From Knoxdaviesia capensis (taxonomy: Eukaryota; Ascomycota; Sordariomycetes; Microascales; Gondwanamycetaceae), in contig LNGK01000006.1 of the NCBI GenBank assembly GCA_001510575.1, positions 186,001-250,000 of the forward strand: a stretch of DNA of 64,000 bases. Direction: 5' to 3'. The notes beneath the pieces are model-generated. The model searched no databases and was not told the origin of the DNA. It saw only the letters and a list, made by a program, of their open reading frames with translations. This document shows positions 53,911 to 64,000 of the stretch, piece after piece (position 1 is the first letter of the stretch; every line of letters begins with the position of its first letter). The position numbers and the translations under genes are program-made.

Positions 53911-54691
53911 TTACTGCTCGGTCTGGAAGTAGTTGAGCAGGATGGAGCGCTCCTGCGACTCCTCACCCCAGTCCTTGACGACAACGCACGAGCAGTTGAC
54001 GACCTTGCGGGCGTTGCCCTCACGGTCGAGAACGCCTAAGAGAAGAAAATAACGTATTAGAACCTGGTGCACGCGACATCACAACTGCCAACCGTCCATC
54101 GATTGGGACAGAGGGGAAAAGAAGGGTTGTATCTTACAGAGACCAGCCCACTCGCCGAGCTGCTTGCCATCGGGGACCTTGATGAGAGGGATCTTGTGCT
54201 CGGAGCAGAGAGCGATGACGAGCTTCTTGTAGGCCTCCTCCTCGCACGACTCGTTCAGGACGCACATATGGGCCTGACGGCGGTCGAGCGCCTTTGAGGC
54301 CTCACGGAGACCGCGGGCAAGGCCATCGTGCATCAGAGCCAGCTTCAGAACACCCTTGAGGGCGTCCAGCACGGACATCTGGCCCTTGGGCGCGGCATCG
54401 GCGGAGACTTCGACCTCCTCGGGAACGTTGTTCTCTTCTACGTCCGACTGCAGTAAGGCAAGGGAAACGAATACGTTAGTGAATTGTCCTTGATGGTGAT
54501 TTTGGTGCCCCTCATTGTATTCGCCGTGTCCGAGTCCCCCTCCGCCATGTCGTCAGCCGGGAAATGGCTTGAGTTCAGATCCCAAATTTCGATGGCGGGG
54601 TGACTGAGCCGGGGCTCAAACGCAGGCGGCTTGCGGAAGAGGGTTCGAACCGGCGGTGCAGGAGAGGAACGAGGTGCTTTTGTCTTACCAT
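53911..54691 (-). CDS. RPS12: 40S ribosomal protein eS12
   Basis: Three minus-strand exons: 54689-54691, 54138-54447 and 53911-54035, giving 145 aa. The first exon is just the ATG, directly followed by a GTAAGAC donor. The second begins SDVEENNVPEEVEV and carries GQMSVLDALKGVLKLAL, LREASKALDRRQAHMCVL and HKIPLIKVPDGKQLGEWAGL. The third reads LDREGNARKVVNCSCVVVKD and ends in NYFQTEQ. This is a full-length eS12, a small-subunit protein. Only this exon structure gives the expected MSD-type acidic N-terminus; an exonic ATG further in (MSVLDALKG) would truncate it. The 241-nt first intron is long for this window, as is usual for ribosomal protein genes. It is head-to-head with uS8. Confidence 0.95.
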
Positions 54692-55706
54692 TGTGATGGT
54701 GGTGATGTGTGAAAATGTCGAAGCGATCCTCGAAGAGATGAGATTTTTGGGTGTTTGTGGGAAGAAGGAGAAAAAAGAAGAGAGAGATGCGGAATGTGCT
54801 TGTGTGGGTTGAAGATGTAAAAAAGGTCGGATTCATGCCTCGAATCGCAAAGAAGTGGAGAAAAATGTATGCGCGAAACTTTGTGTGTGCGCGCGATTGT
54901 GCTTATATCAGCGGCTTATCGCGCCTGCTGATTCAGCGTCACACACACGAAATTCCCTTAGGGCATTGTGGTTTTGCTGTGTGCGCACGGACCAATCAAG
55001 GGAAAAGGGCACACACTCATTTTGGTGGCATCCTTTTTTTCTCGCCAGTTCCTCTTTTTTTTTCTTTTCTTCCTTTCCTTGTCAACCAACCATCACCAAG
55101 TCGACTTTCCCATTCCCGTGCCTTCCATCATCAACTTTTGAGGTATGTAGGCCACTCGGAACAATTTGCCAGCCCTGGCGGCGGCAATTAACCAAATCAC
55201 CTTTATCCCCCGACAATTGCGTCCTCGATTCGATGCACCCGGGACGGGCTACGCCTTCGGCGATGGCGGAGGAGAACAATCAGGCTGGCGCTGCGTGACG
55301 AGACGAGGGCGGATATTTGCCGGCAAACCCGCCAGGCTTCGATGATGGGACTGGGGTGAGGTACTCGGGCCTCATTGTGACATTTGAGCCCTGCTGCTTC
55401 TCCCCATCTGCTTTGTCGTGCCCGTATGCACCGTTAGACCTGAGATATGGCTGGGGCATACAGGTGAAGCTCTCACGAAGACCACCTCTGACATGAACGT
55501 TTGGCGTCACCTGATACGAAGTTCTCCTCTTCAGCAACTGAGCGGCGGAACCCCCCTTATATCGATTCTCAATCGTTGGGCGGGGGCACTCTCCACTCTT
55601 ATAATAGCCGTCGTAGAAGGCTGACAGAAAGACTTTTTCTCCCCCACAGATACCTCACTTCGAGCCAGCGACTTGAGAATCTCCATTTCACACACCGACC
55701 GCCAAG
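54692..55706. promoter_or_regulatory. Divergent RPS12/RPS22 promoter region
   Basis: 1.0 kb between two ribosomal-protein genes in head-to-head orientation. T/C-rich tracts lie near 55027-55090. TATA-like CTTATAATAG is at about 55596-55605, some 105 nt upstream of uS8. A small minus-strand open frame near 55280-55510, ending SSKPGGFAGKYPPSSRHAAPA-like, has no full-length model I can defend. No telobox seen here. Confidence 0.45.
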
Positions 55707-56360
55707 ATGGTCCGAACCTCCGTTCTCCACGATGCTCTTAAGAGCATCAACAACGCCGAGAAGGCCGGCAAGCGCCAGGTCATGATCCGCCCCAGCTCCA
55801 AGGTCATCACCAAGTTCCTCCAGGTCATGCAGAAGCACGGTAAGCTTTCTCTCTCTCTCTTTTACCACCTCACATGGAAGTAATCTTGGAAACGTGTGGT
55901 GGGTCTCTGGCTATACTCCTCCGGCATGATAACTAGGGCGACGGTCGAAAACCTCTCCCACTGCCTCAGCCCCTATAAATTGCCGATATATCAAACCCTT
56001 TAGCAGAGATCTTACACGTTTTCTTGACTGTTTTCTTCCGTACGCTTTAACGTTTAAATTTCTGCAACACCCCATTCTAACGAAGTCCCGAATTTCGCAG
56101 GCTACATTGGCGAGTTCGAGGAGGTCGATGACCACCGCTCCGGCAAGATTGTCGTGCAGCTGAACGGCCGCCTGAACAAGACCGGAGTCATCTCTCCCCG
56201 CTTCAACATCCGCCTGTCGGAGCTCGAGAAGTGGGTCGTCAAGCTGCTGCCTGCCCGTCAGTTCGGCTACATCATCCTCACCACCTCGGCCGGTATCATG
56301 GACCACGAGGAGGCCAGAAGAAAGCACGTTTCGGGAAAGATCATTGGCTTTTTCTACTAA
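55707..56360 (+). CDS. RPS22: 40S ribosomal protein uS8 (Rps22/S15a)
   Basis: Exons 55707-55839 and 56101-56360 give 130 aa, exactly the family length. Sequence motifs are MVRTSVLHDALKSINNAEK, SSKVITKFLQVMQKHGYIGEFE, the uS8 core RLNKTGVISPRFNIRL, and the C-terminal RKHVSGKIIGFFY. It is an essential component of the 40S platform that binds 18S rRNA helices early in assembly. The 261-nt intron is much longer than most in this window. I looked for box C/D motifs of an intronic snoRNA and found none convincing. The start context CCAAGATGG is good. Confidence 0.98.
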
Positions 56361-57034
56361 GCGTTGCGTTTCTCAACCTGACCTTGTGATTATGAAATCT
56401 TTCTGATTTTCATGAACACATGATGAAATGATGACAGTGATTCAACCAAAAGAAAAAGGAGTCTTCTTTTTTTTCCCTTTTTTTGTTTCTTTCTCGGGGC
56501 CAAACATTATGGGCAATGCGAAGGATCCTGCACTTAAAAGCATGGGGGCATTTTTACCTGGCGTTATAAGGGAGGGGGAAATTCTGGTTTCGTGATAGCC
56601 AAATATATCCGGTTTGCTGCTTGATACAATCGTATTTCTGTCAAGCCTCCCTTTTACGTGGCATACCGAGTATGTGGGGTTTCCATCAGTGAATGTTCGT
56701 CTGGCGTTTGTCGTCTGTGTATATGTCTGTGAAGTCGTTCTCGGGAATTTCTTACAGTGGTTGCAGCACTGTGGGGACTGGGTGGCTGGCTAGGGTTACG
56801 TTTAGGGTTGGTTGTCTGGGTAACCACTTTTGCCTCACCAAATATTTACTGAATTAAGAACCCTCAGCTCGAACATAGATTGCTTCGATATCATTCTTCA
56901 TCTCATCTGCAACATTCCAACAAAACCGGATTTCATAGCTCTGCGTGCTATTTTTCGTCTCTTATTGTTTTGATATCGACTCTGAAAACACCAAAACCTA
57001 CAGCAATATCTGATCTGAGTCCGGCCAGACCAAC
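56361..57034 (+). promoter_or_regulatory. RPS22 3' flank and GT90 promoter
   Basis: 674 nt. T-rich tract at 56465-56493, just after RPS22. Telobox-like CTAGGGTTACG and TTTAGGGTTGG at about 56790-56811, ~230 nt upstream of the GT90 start. No coding sequence. Confidence 0.45.
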
Positions 57035-59340
57035 ATGCCGCCACAAAACATCATCATAGAGGCCATTGCCTTCCTGTCGAGGCCGGTGACTCGATTATGG
57101 CGGTCTCAAGACTGCAACAGACCCAAACTATGTGAATGCCGTGTATGTGATAGGTGATTTACCCTCGTGGAAACAGCGTCTTTCATACTAATCTCCAAAT
57201 CCTCTGCATTCCACAGCTTCGAGACCAACACAACTGCACTTGTTCCGAGAGCCCTCGACAATCCTTCGGGTCTCAATTCTTCGACAGTGCGTCACGGCTC
57301 TCAGAGGAGTTCACCGAGAAGATCCTGCTCACCATAGACCGAGATGTCCGACCGAGGCGGCCCAGAGTGCTGAGAGGCTGCCGGAACCTGCTCCTCGTTG
57401 CCGCGCTGACAGTGTTCGGATTCCTCTACTTTCTCTCGACCGACCTGTCCCACCGGCGTTACGGGGAGCTGGCATCTCCGGGGTCTCTCGATTCTTTCGA
57501 CCACTCGGCGCCAGACATCAACAGACCCATCCCCGTGCATGGCCGCAAACACCCGATCCTCCAGCTGATCGAAAATTCCGACAAGGAACTACACCAGACC
57601 CGCGCCCGCCAGTCCAAGACGCTCAAGGACGCTGTGGCCGAGTACCGCCGCCGACACGGAGTCCCCCCGCCGCCAAACTTCGACAAGTGGTACGAGTTTG
57701 CCACGGCGAATGGCGTGGAGCTTGTCGACGAGTTCGATCTGATCAATGACCAGCTGCGCCCGTTCTGGGGCCTCCGGCCCCGGACTATTCGCCGGCGCAC
57801 GGCGGACGCGCTGGGATATGACAACGCCCTCGTCGGAATTGCCGTGCGCAACGGATCGGTGGCTGCCGCGACCGGCATGCCGGAGTGGCAGCGCTACGGG
57901 ATTGTGCTGATGATGGACAACTTTGTGCAGTATCTGCCGGATATGGACATTGTCTTCAACGGACGCGATGAGCCCCGGGTGATCCTGCCCAACACTGACC
58001 TTGAGCTTCTGCTGACCCGGGCATCCGAGGTCGAGATGCCCCGGATTTCTGCGGTGAAGACCCCGCGGAACGGCTTCTCGACGGCCCAGCTGCAGGAGTT
58101 TAGCGCTCCGGGAGAGTTCACGGAAGTCAAGACAACGCTGTTCAACGAGTTTTCGCACCAGGATATCTGGTCCCATGCCCGCATGAGCTGTGGGAAAGAC
58201 ACGCCTTCCCGCCGGTCTATGGAGGACAGCGAAGACGCCGTACACGAGCCGGACGATGGCCGGGAAGCACCTGAGGATGCCCTCCTGACGCGGCTGCAGA
58301 GACTGGACTCCCGCAGCCAGTACTGCATGCACGACCTCTGCTTCATATACAACGTCACAGCCTCGTCGGATATCTGCCTGTCGCCATCTCTCGCCCAGTC
58401 CCACGGCGCCATCATTCGACCGAACGCGTACAGCGTGTCACAGGACCTGCTGCCGGTGTTCTCCGCCTCCAAGCTGTCGTCGTACCAGGACATCCTGTTC
58501 CCGCCGGTGTGGTACTGGGCGGACAAAGTCCAGTACAACGAGTCGCAGGACATGGCGTGGGAGGAGAAGGACGAGCGGCTGTACTGGCGCGGCTCGACCA
58601 CGGGCGGGTTCAGCCGCTGGGGCAGCTGGCGCAACCACCACCGCCAGCGCATCGTGCGCAAGCTGACGGTGTCGACGGGACCGGCGCAGGTGCTCACGGC
58701 CCCGACCAACGACGACTGGGCCCACGCCACCACCGCCGCCGACCGCGCGCCGTTCCGCCCGCTGATCGACGTGGCGTTCAGCGCCATCGGCCAGTGCGAC
58801 GCCGGCGACTGCGACGCGCAGAAGGACTTCTTCCGGGTCGACGCGGCGGCGCCGCCCGACCCGCAGGCATCCGCGTGGGCCGCGCGCTTCCTGCTCGACA
58901 TGGACGGCAACGCCTTCTCGGGCCGCTTCCACGCGTTCCTGGCGTCGCGGAGCCTGACGCTCAAGGCCGCCGTGTTCCGCGAGTGGCACGCCGGCCGGCT
59001 GTGGCCGTGGGCGCACTTTGTGCCGTGGTCGCTGGCCGGCGACGAGCATGTCGAGACGCTGCGCTTCTTCACGCAGGATGCTGACGGCCGGGCCGCGGCC
59101 GCGCGCTTGGCGGCGCAGAGCTCCGAGTGGGCGCGGCGCACGCTGCGCAAGGTTGATATGGAGGCGTGGTTGTTTCGGCTGTTGCTTGAGTGAGTTTCTT
59201 TTTCCGTTCTCTCTTTGTCTGTGAGTGAGTGGTCGGTCCGTCGTGGGATGTTGAGACTAACCAAGTTTTCGTTTGATGCTCTGTTTAGGTACGGACGTGT
59301 TATTGATGATGCTCGCCATGAGATTGGGTTTTCACTCTGA
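57035..59340 (+). CDS. GT90 (CAP10-type) glycosyltransferase
   Basis: Exons 57035-57142, 57217-59189 and 59289-59340 give 710 aa. The first intron has a GTATGT donor, an ACTAATC branch site and a CCACAG acceptor. The last exon adds YGRVIDDARHEIGFSL after LLE. Architecture: cytosolic N-terminus, one membrane anchor at about 93-109 (LLLVAALTVFGFLYFL), then a luminal domain, i.e. a type II Golgi/ER protein. FDKWYEFATANGVELVDEFD and the catalytic-domain ERLYWRGSTTGGFSRWGSWRNHHRQRIV are typical of the CAP10/GT90 family, which includes Cryptococcus Cap59-cluster relatives and plant/animal O-glucosyl/xylosyltransferases. The exact donor and acceptor are unknown. Very GC-rich in its C-terminal half. 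It is convergent with PAF1. Confidence 0.9.
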
Positions 59341-59879
59341 GTACACACTCTCTGGGTATGTGTTTGTTTTGGGCTGGCGTAGGGTTTGCTCTGCTTTGGA
59401 TATTTGTTTTGATAGACTTCCAGATTGTTTACCACTTTTCATGGATTTGAAGATGATTTTGCATATGACTGTTGATCCTCGATCGATGATATCCTGTTCC
59501 TGTATAGAACATAATGAGAATGCAACCACATCTTCACCCTTTTCACAAGTGATACCATATCCAGCACGGCAGACAAAAATACACAGCACACCATGAATGA
59601 CTCGGACTTTTCAATTTTCCCAGTTTCATTTCCATCAAAAAAGATACCCTCTTTGCGAAAAAAGCAATCCCCTCCCGACGCCAGGAACAAACAAAAATAA
59701 AACAAGCAAATGGAACATTAGAACAAGGAGGATGGGGGGAGTGTGAGTACACGACTTTTGTGGTTGTAATACAGGCCGGACAAATGGGGGCTCGTCCCAA
59801 TCCGTGTGATGTGACATGATGTGAAAAGGAAAGGAAAGAAAAGGAAAAAGGGGGGTTAACATCCCAGGCTCTATGTAAT
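59341..59879. other. Convergent 3' intergenic
   Basis: 539 nt between the stops of GT90 (+) and PAF1 (-). Purine-rich GGAAAGGAAAGAAAAGG tract at about 59827-59850. No coding sequence. Confidence 0.45.
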
Positions 59880-61421
59880 CTAGTCGTCATCCTCATCCTC
59901 ATCACCCTCGGCATCTTGCTCGTCCACGGACCGCGGCGAAGCAGCCGCGGGGGCCGCGCCCGACGACGACGGCCGCCCATTCTCGCCGTCCGCGTCCGCG
60001 TCCGCGTCCGCCGCCTCGGCCTCGTCCTCGAAGCCGTACGGCTGCTCCTTGTAGCGCAGTATGTACTCCCGCATATCCTGCTCAGGCTCCTGCACAGTGA
60101 CCTCGAGGCGGTCGATGGGCCGCTGGGCGTTCTCGACGCCGATGCCGCGCGTCAGCTCCAGCCGCTTCTGGCGCTGCGGGCGGATGGTCGAGCGCTGCAT
60201 GACGGGGTAGTACCACAGGCCCTTCTGGCCCTCGACGTCGCCGTCGTCGAACGCCAGCAGCAGCTCGTGGTCGAACTTGGTTTGGTGGTTCAGCTCAACC
60301 TCGCGCACCGTTTCGTACGTGCGCACGCGGTTGAACTCAAAGTGGCGGTTGCTGTCGTCGCCCTGCGTGTACAGCTCGGCCTCGTCCTTCTCCGGGTTGT
60401 CGACGTCGAACTTGGCGCGGAACCGCTGCGCGTCGCCGGCCGTCTTGTTGAGGAAGAAGTCGTATGCCATCACCGGCGGCGGCCGCGGCGTGTTCACGGG
60501 GTCCTTCTCCCATTCCTCCAGAGCCGCAGCGTGGGCCGCGTAGACCTCGGGTGCGTGCTCAATAGGCTTGAACAGGCCGTTCAGCATGCGCGTATCGTAC
60601 TTGTTCGTCGTGGGCACCGGGTTGTTGAGGAATTTGAGGGTGACGTAGGCGCCCGAGTCGGGGAAGGCGTCGAGGTCCGGCAGGATGGGGAAGGCATCGA
60701 CGACCTTGATGCCGCGCTTCTCCGGATGGGTCACCTTGCTGGTGTCGTTGAGCCACGTCTCGGCCACGCGGAAGCTCTGGTCAATCTTGCGGCGGATCGC
60801 CGCCGGCGAGTCGTCGGTCTCCGGGGGAGGCCGCTTCTCAGGCCGTCGGAGCTTGTCGGCAGGGCTGATGAACACCGGGGCGCGTCTGTTCAGGGCCGAC
60901 GAGATGTATTCGGTTCTTCGGAGGAACGACACGTGGGGGGCTTCCACCTTGGGTCGGCCCAGCGTGGATAGAGGACGGAGGAGGGGCCGATCGTGGGGGT
61001 GAATTGTTGGGGTTTGAGACGGGGCTTGGATAGCTGTTCACAGAGAGGAAAAGAGAGTCAATTGTTAGCGTCAATGGCAGCAATATATTCTGGGCGGAGG
61101 GAGCCACATACAACTCTCATCACCGTCAAAGATACCGGGCATTCCCACCAGATCCAGCGGCATTCCCAGCTCAGCGTCAGCCTCGATGTTCATCGGCTGA
61201 TCACGAACCAAGCGCGAAGCGAATCCGGGGGCCGTATACTGGCCATTCGCCAAGCCGGTGTTGGGGATCGTCAGCAGCTTCGGCGGGATCGACGGCGACG
61301 GGAGCGCATTGGAGAAGCGCACGCGCGCAATGAAGTCCTGGTGGATCACCCGACTGCCGCCGCCGCTGCCGCTAGACGCGCCGGCCGAGCCCGACGAGCT
61401 CTTGCCTGGCGCCGCGCTCAT
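59880..61421 (-). CDS. PAF1: RNA polymerase II-associated factor Paf1
   Basis: Exons 61112-61421 and 59880-61033 on the minus strand give 487 aa. Exon 1 has a Gly/Ser-rich start, then HQDFIARVRFSNALPSP and PMNIEADAELGMPLDL, the conserved Paf1 N-terminal motif. Exon 2 continues with VSFLRRTEYISSALNR, HPEKRGIKVVDAFPILPD, a long conserved middle, and an Asp/Ala repeat plus an acidic EDEDDD tail. Role: scaffold of the Paf1 complex (Paf1, Ctr9, Leo1, Cdc73, Rtf1), which accompanies elongating Pol II and supports H2B ubiquitination and H3K4/K79 methylation. The (DA)n stretch comes from a GCGTCC hexanucleotide repeat at about 59990-60008. The intron donor is GTATGT. Confidence 0.94.
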
Positions 61422-62757
61422 TGTCGAGAAAAGATTGGCGATGCGATCGAGGGCGGATGGCGGGAGGTTGATCGGGTGTGAATTAGTCGAAGTATTCGTG
61501 GATCGAAAGATTGACAAGATGCACGGAGGTCGAATTGATGGCGGAGAGAGAATCAAGAGAGAGTTGTGAAATAAGAAGGAGAAGATGAGAAAGGAAGAAA
61601 AGTTGCAGCAAACAATGCACGTTGGAAGTTCGAAGAAGTTGGCGATAGTGCCCTGGAGGAAATAAATTTTGGTACGGGCACTTCAGCTAAGGATTAACGC
61701 GGTCTTATTGGCTGGTTGCAGGTGTCAGGGGAAATACTATGGCCAGCCGCCGGCAGCCGATGCCAGCTGGCAGCCAACTCAGTCGGCAACCTCTTGACAA
61801 AATGATGATATTTTGGGTGAAAATGCGTGTAGACGTGAATATCGGCGTTTGCATGGTTTATTAATGCCCAGTTTTGATAATTTGTGACTCGACTGAAGCG
61901 ACGTCACCGAAAAGACTGAGAGACCGGGTTTGAAGATCAGAGCAGGACAGACAACGATGATGGCATTATGTATTCATGTAGCAGTAGTAGTATATGCGGA
62001 TACCCCCGAGAAGAGACGACCAGAAAAAAAAAAGCAGAGAACCAACAATATAACGCACGTTCGGCATCAAAAAGCCATTCTCGATCTATTTGCCGCCGAT
62101 TCCCCTCCCAGGATTGATTCGCGCCGACCCGTGGTGTGCATGCTTGTAGCAGCAGCAGCAGCAGTACGCTCGGCGGAAAGAAAAAAAAAACCAGATATAA
62201 AACACGAGTGCATCCCACACGAAAGTGCAGAGTTCCTTGAAAACTCCATTGAAACATATCATGCCCCATGGCCACGTAAGAAACAAATAGAGAGGGAAAC
62301 CACCAGAGAGACCCCAAGAAACTGCCACCAGTCAACACATCGAGAGTAGATCTGCGCATCCTTCAAGGGAACACTGAGTCTCTCTGTTTGTGCAGCATCC
62401 TTCCCGGACAGGATATCGCTATAAACGAGGGTATGTGTGGTGGTTTGGCCAGCACTGTCGTTGGATCACTCCGCTGTAGGTTGCCGTGAGGCGTGCTGCA
62501 CAGTCCCGAAAAACCAAAAGCCCTTTCCGCTTGATCCTACAGCATCCAGAAAAAAAAAAAAAAAAAAGGCAAGACACCAAGGAAACCAAGAAGAAAAAAG
62601 AGGAAGCGTTAAATTCAGAAAAGAAGGGGATACATAAATTATATAAGAGTAAACGCAAAAAAGGGCGACCGCGCGGCTCAAAAAGCGAGGAGGAAGCAAC
62701 GGAAACGAAAAAAAGGAGAGCAAAAAGAAGGGACATCAATCCCCAGTAGTGGTGCTT
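61422..62757. promoter_or_regulatory. PAF1 promoter and RER1 3' flank
   Basis: 1.34 kb. Contains A18 at 62550-62567, a short (AGC)n run at about 62150-62164 and several A-rich tracts. Open frames here are Lys- or Phe-rich products of homopolymers. No gene supported. Confidence 0.5.
62550..62567. repeat. A18 homopolymer
   Basis: Eighteen consecutive A about 190 nt downstream of the RER1 stop (on the plus strand). Confidence 0.9.
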
Positions 62758-63669
62758 TTACAGAGTGCTGGTCTTGTTGTAGCTCTTCTTTCCGATGGAG
62801 AAGGGGACGTAGCGGTACTTGATCATGTGCTGGATCTGGCGGCGCACTACAGAAGGGGTGAGGAGAAAAAAGAGAGGTTAGCCAAGCTGTGCAATAGTTG
62901 GGTGGAAAGGGACGCAAATTTCGGCGCAGAGCCGATGGGGAGCCACATACTCGTCAGGACGAAGAGGATGAACCAGTACATCACGAGGACCGGCCAGAAC
63001 ACAGGGACGTTAAACAGAGTGAACCACGAGCACACGAACGCGATGACAATGGCGCGAGTAGCCCAGTACCAGAACTTGAACTCGGGCAGGCGGCGGATGA
63101 AGGGGCGGAACTCCTCGTCGGCACGGGTGGGCAGAGTGCCGATCGAGCCGTCCTCCATATCGTTATCGATGGCGTCGTTGGACGGGTCAAACTTTGGTTG
63201 CAAGAAGGCGAGGAACAGGTTGAGCAGGTAGATGCCGAGGGCGTAGGCCACGATGTACCAGCCCTGGGCGAACAGGATGCGCACGAAGAAGAGGAAGAGA
63301 CACACGCCGGTGCCGACCCAGCGGTAGAGCACATAGGGTGTCGACTGGTCGAGGAGGGCTTGGTAGTGCTAGAGAGAGGAAAAAAAGGAAAGTTTGTCAG
63401 TTTTTCAGTTCCGGGCCCTGGGGGTGTGGTGGTGGTGGTGGTGGTGGTGGTCTGCCGGGCAACGGAGGATGGATCAGCCGGAGGAGACGGACGGCACGGA
63501 GATACAGCGGGCTTTGGCCCCCCGGTATCTCCATCACCGTGGCCGATGCTTCCGGGAGGCAGCCCGACGGGGGCAGTGAGATTCAGTGCGCAGTACTGAC
63601 TCTTTGTAGCTTAGAGGTGTGGGCAGTGACAGCCTCGAACGGGGTCTTATCGGGCTCCATCGAATCCAT
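62758..63669 (-). CDS. RER1: ER retention/retrieval receptor Rer1
   Basis: Three minus-strand exons: 63601-63669, 62951-63368 and 62758-62846, giving 191 aa, the usual family length. Exon 1 MDSMEPDKTPFEAVTAHTSKLQR joins to HYQALLDQSTPYVLYRWVGT. Membrane segments surround FFVRILFAQGWYIVAYALGI and the C-terminal pair FWYWATRAIVIAFVCSWF / VPVFWPVLVMYWFILFVL. The tail MRRQIQHMIKYRYVPFSIGKK is diagnostic. Role: four-TM Golgi receptor returning ER membrane proteins in COPI vesicles. The first intron uses a GTCAGT donor; the second uses GTATGT. Intron 1 (63369-63600) contains a (TGG)8 microsatellite on the plus strand. The exon 3 donor join gives LTMRRQ. Confidence 0.95.
63427..63450 (+). repeat. 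(TGG)8 microsatellite in RER1 intron 1
   Basis: Eight perfect TGG units lie inside the first intron of RER1, read as CCA repeats in the pre-mRNA sense. Confidence 0.95.
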
Positions 63670-64000
63670 GGTGACGTTGACGTCGAGAGATAGATGGTGG
63701 GTTGCGGAGAAAAGGAGATCAATGTGCGCTTCGACAGGAAACGACGAAAGAAGAGATTAATGGCGATAGTGTGGACTAATGAAGCCTGGTATCGATGATG
63801 GTTTATGGCACAAGAGAGATGAAGAAAGGAAGAAGAGAGCAGAAAAAGGGGGGAGGGGGAAGAAAGAAGAAGAGTGAAAAAGCCTGAGAAGAAATTTGAT
63901 GAAGGGAAAAAGAGAGAGCAAAGAACAGCCAAGGTTTATTTTTCCGATGCGACAAGACAGCAAGATTCCAGCGGGTCTGGTCTAGCAAAAGAGAGTACGG
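63670..64000 (-). promoter_or_regulatory. RER1 promoter/leader to window edge
   Basis: 331 nt upstream of RER1. In the minus (transcribed) sense it is strongly C/T-rich, typical of fungal promoters and leaders. No coding sequence can be supported before the edge. Confidence 0.5.

Noticed and set aside
54640..54660. GGGTTCGAACC tRNA-like T-loop
   Set aside because: It lies within intron 1 of eS12 and is part of a simple palindrome; no cloverleaf around it.
55840..56100. Box C/D snoRNA in the uS8 intron
   Set aside because: Only an imperfect ATGATAA and no paired CTGA with terminal stem; not enough to call.
57894..59435. 513-codon open frame on the minus strand
   Set aside because: It is fully antisense to the GT90 coding exon. 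Ser/Arg-rich composition is that of a GC-rich shadow frame and has no domain.
59916..60971. 351-codon open frame on the plus strand
   Set aside because: Antisense to PAF1 exon 2. Leu/Val/Arg-rich mirror of the real frame.
61930..62749. Lys-rich open frames downstream of RER1
   Set aside because: Products of A-rich homopolymers including A18; overlapping frames on both strands and no domain.

Overview
This is a nuclear genome segment from a filamentous ascomycete (Pezizomycotina). The evidence is short (about 50-260 nt) GT-AG introns, often with CTAAC/CTAAT-like branch sites; compact genes with GC-rich coding sequence; fungal-type proteins (an Mkk1/2-type cell-wall-integrity kinase, an Ecm13-like protein, a GT90/CAP10 glycosyltransferase, a cutinase-family esterase); and TTAGGG-type telomeric repeats. 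I cannot name the genus. Nothing here looks bacterial or viral, and I see no rRNA, tRNA or CRISPR.

Left gene-rich block (1-25.5 kb), in order: the 5' end of a YPP1/TTC7-like gene (-), a 475-aa protein of unknown function with an internally duplicated Trp-rich module (-), an FHA-domain protein kinase (+), RIX1 (+), a WW-domain protein (-), a GPI-anchored cutinase/acetylxylan-esterase family protein (+), a CWF23-like J protein (+), isoorotate decarboxylase (-), thymine-7-hydroxylase (+), a DUF676-type hydrolase (+), the PHS1 dehydratase (-), IBA57 (-), and a broken APH-type phosphotransferase (-).

Middle (25.5-47.4 kb) is gene-poor. I can support only ECM13 (-, 30.1-31.0 kb) and DBP8 (-, 42.5-44.2 kb). 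The rest holds homopolymer tracts, a (TTAGGG)4 interstitial telomeric array at 37.8 kb, and repeated short motifs (CTGTAC/GTACAG and CACACGCCCCC), with no convincing coding sequence.

Right gene-rich block (47.4-63.7 kb): MKK1/2-type MAPKK (+), PUS7 (-), PIN4 parvulin (+), RPS12/eS12 (-), RPS22/uS8 (+), GT90 glycosyltransferase (+), PAF1 (-), RER1 (-).

Functional groupings: thymine-7-hydroxylase and isoorotate decarboxylase are the oxidative and decarboxylating steps of fungal thymidine/thymine salvage to uracil. They sit head-to-head around a 1.36-kb promoter carrying three overlapping or adjacent GATA sites, so this looks like a two-gene salvage cluster under nitrogen (AreA/NIT2-type) control. 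RIX1, DBP8, PUS7, PIN4, RPS12 and RPS22 all serve ribosome assembly or function. Telobox-like AACCCTAA motifs recur in many of the intergenic regions next to housekeeping genes. Gene models were built by hand from splice signals plus reading-frame and family logic; exon coordinates are given in each entry. Family assignments rest on motif recognition from memory, with no database search.
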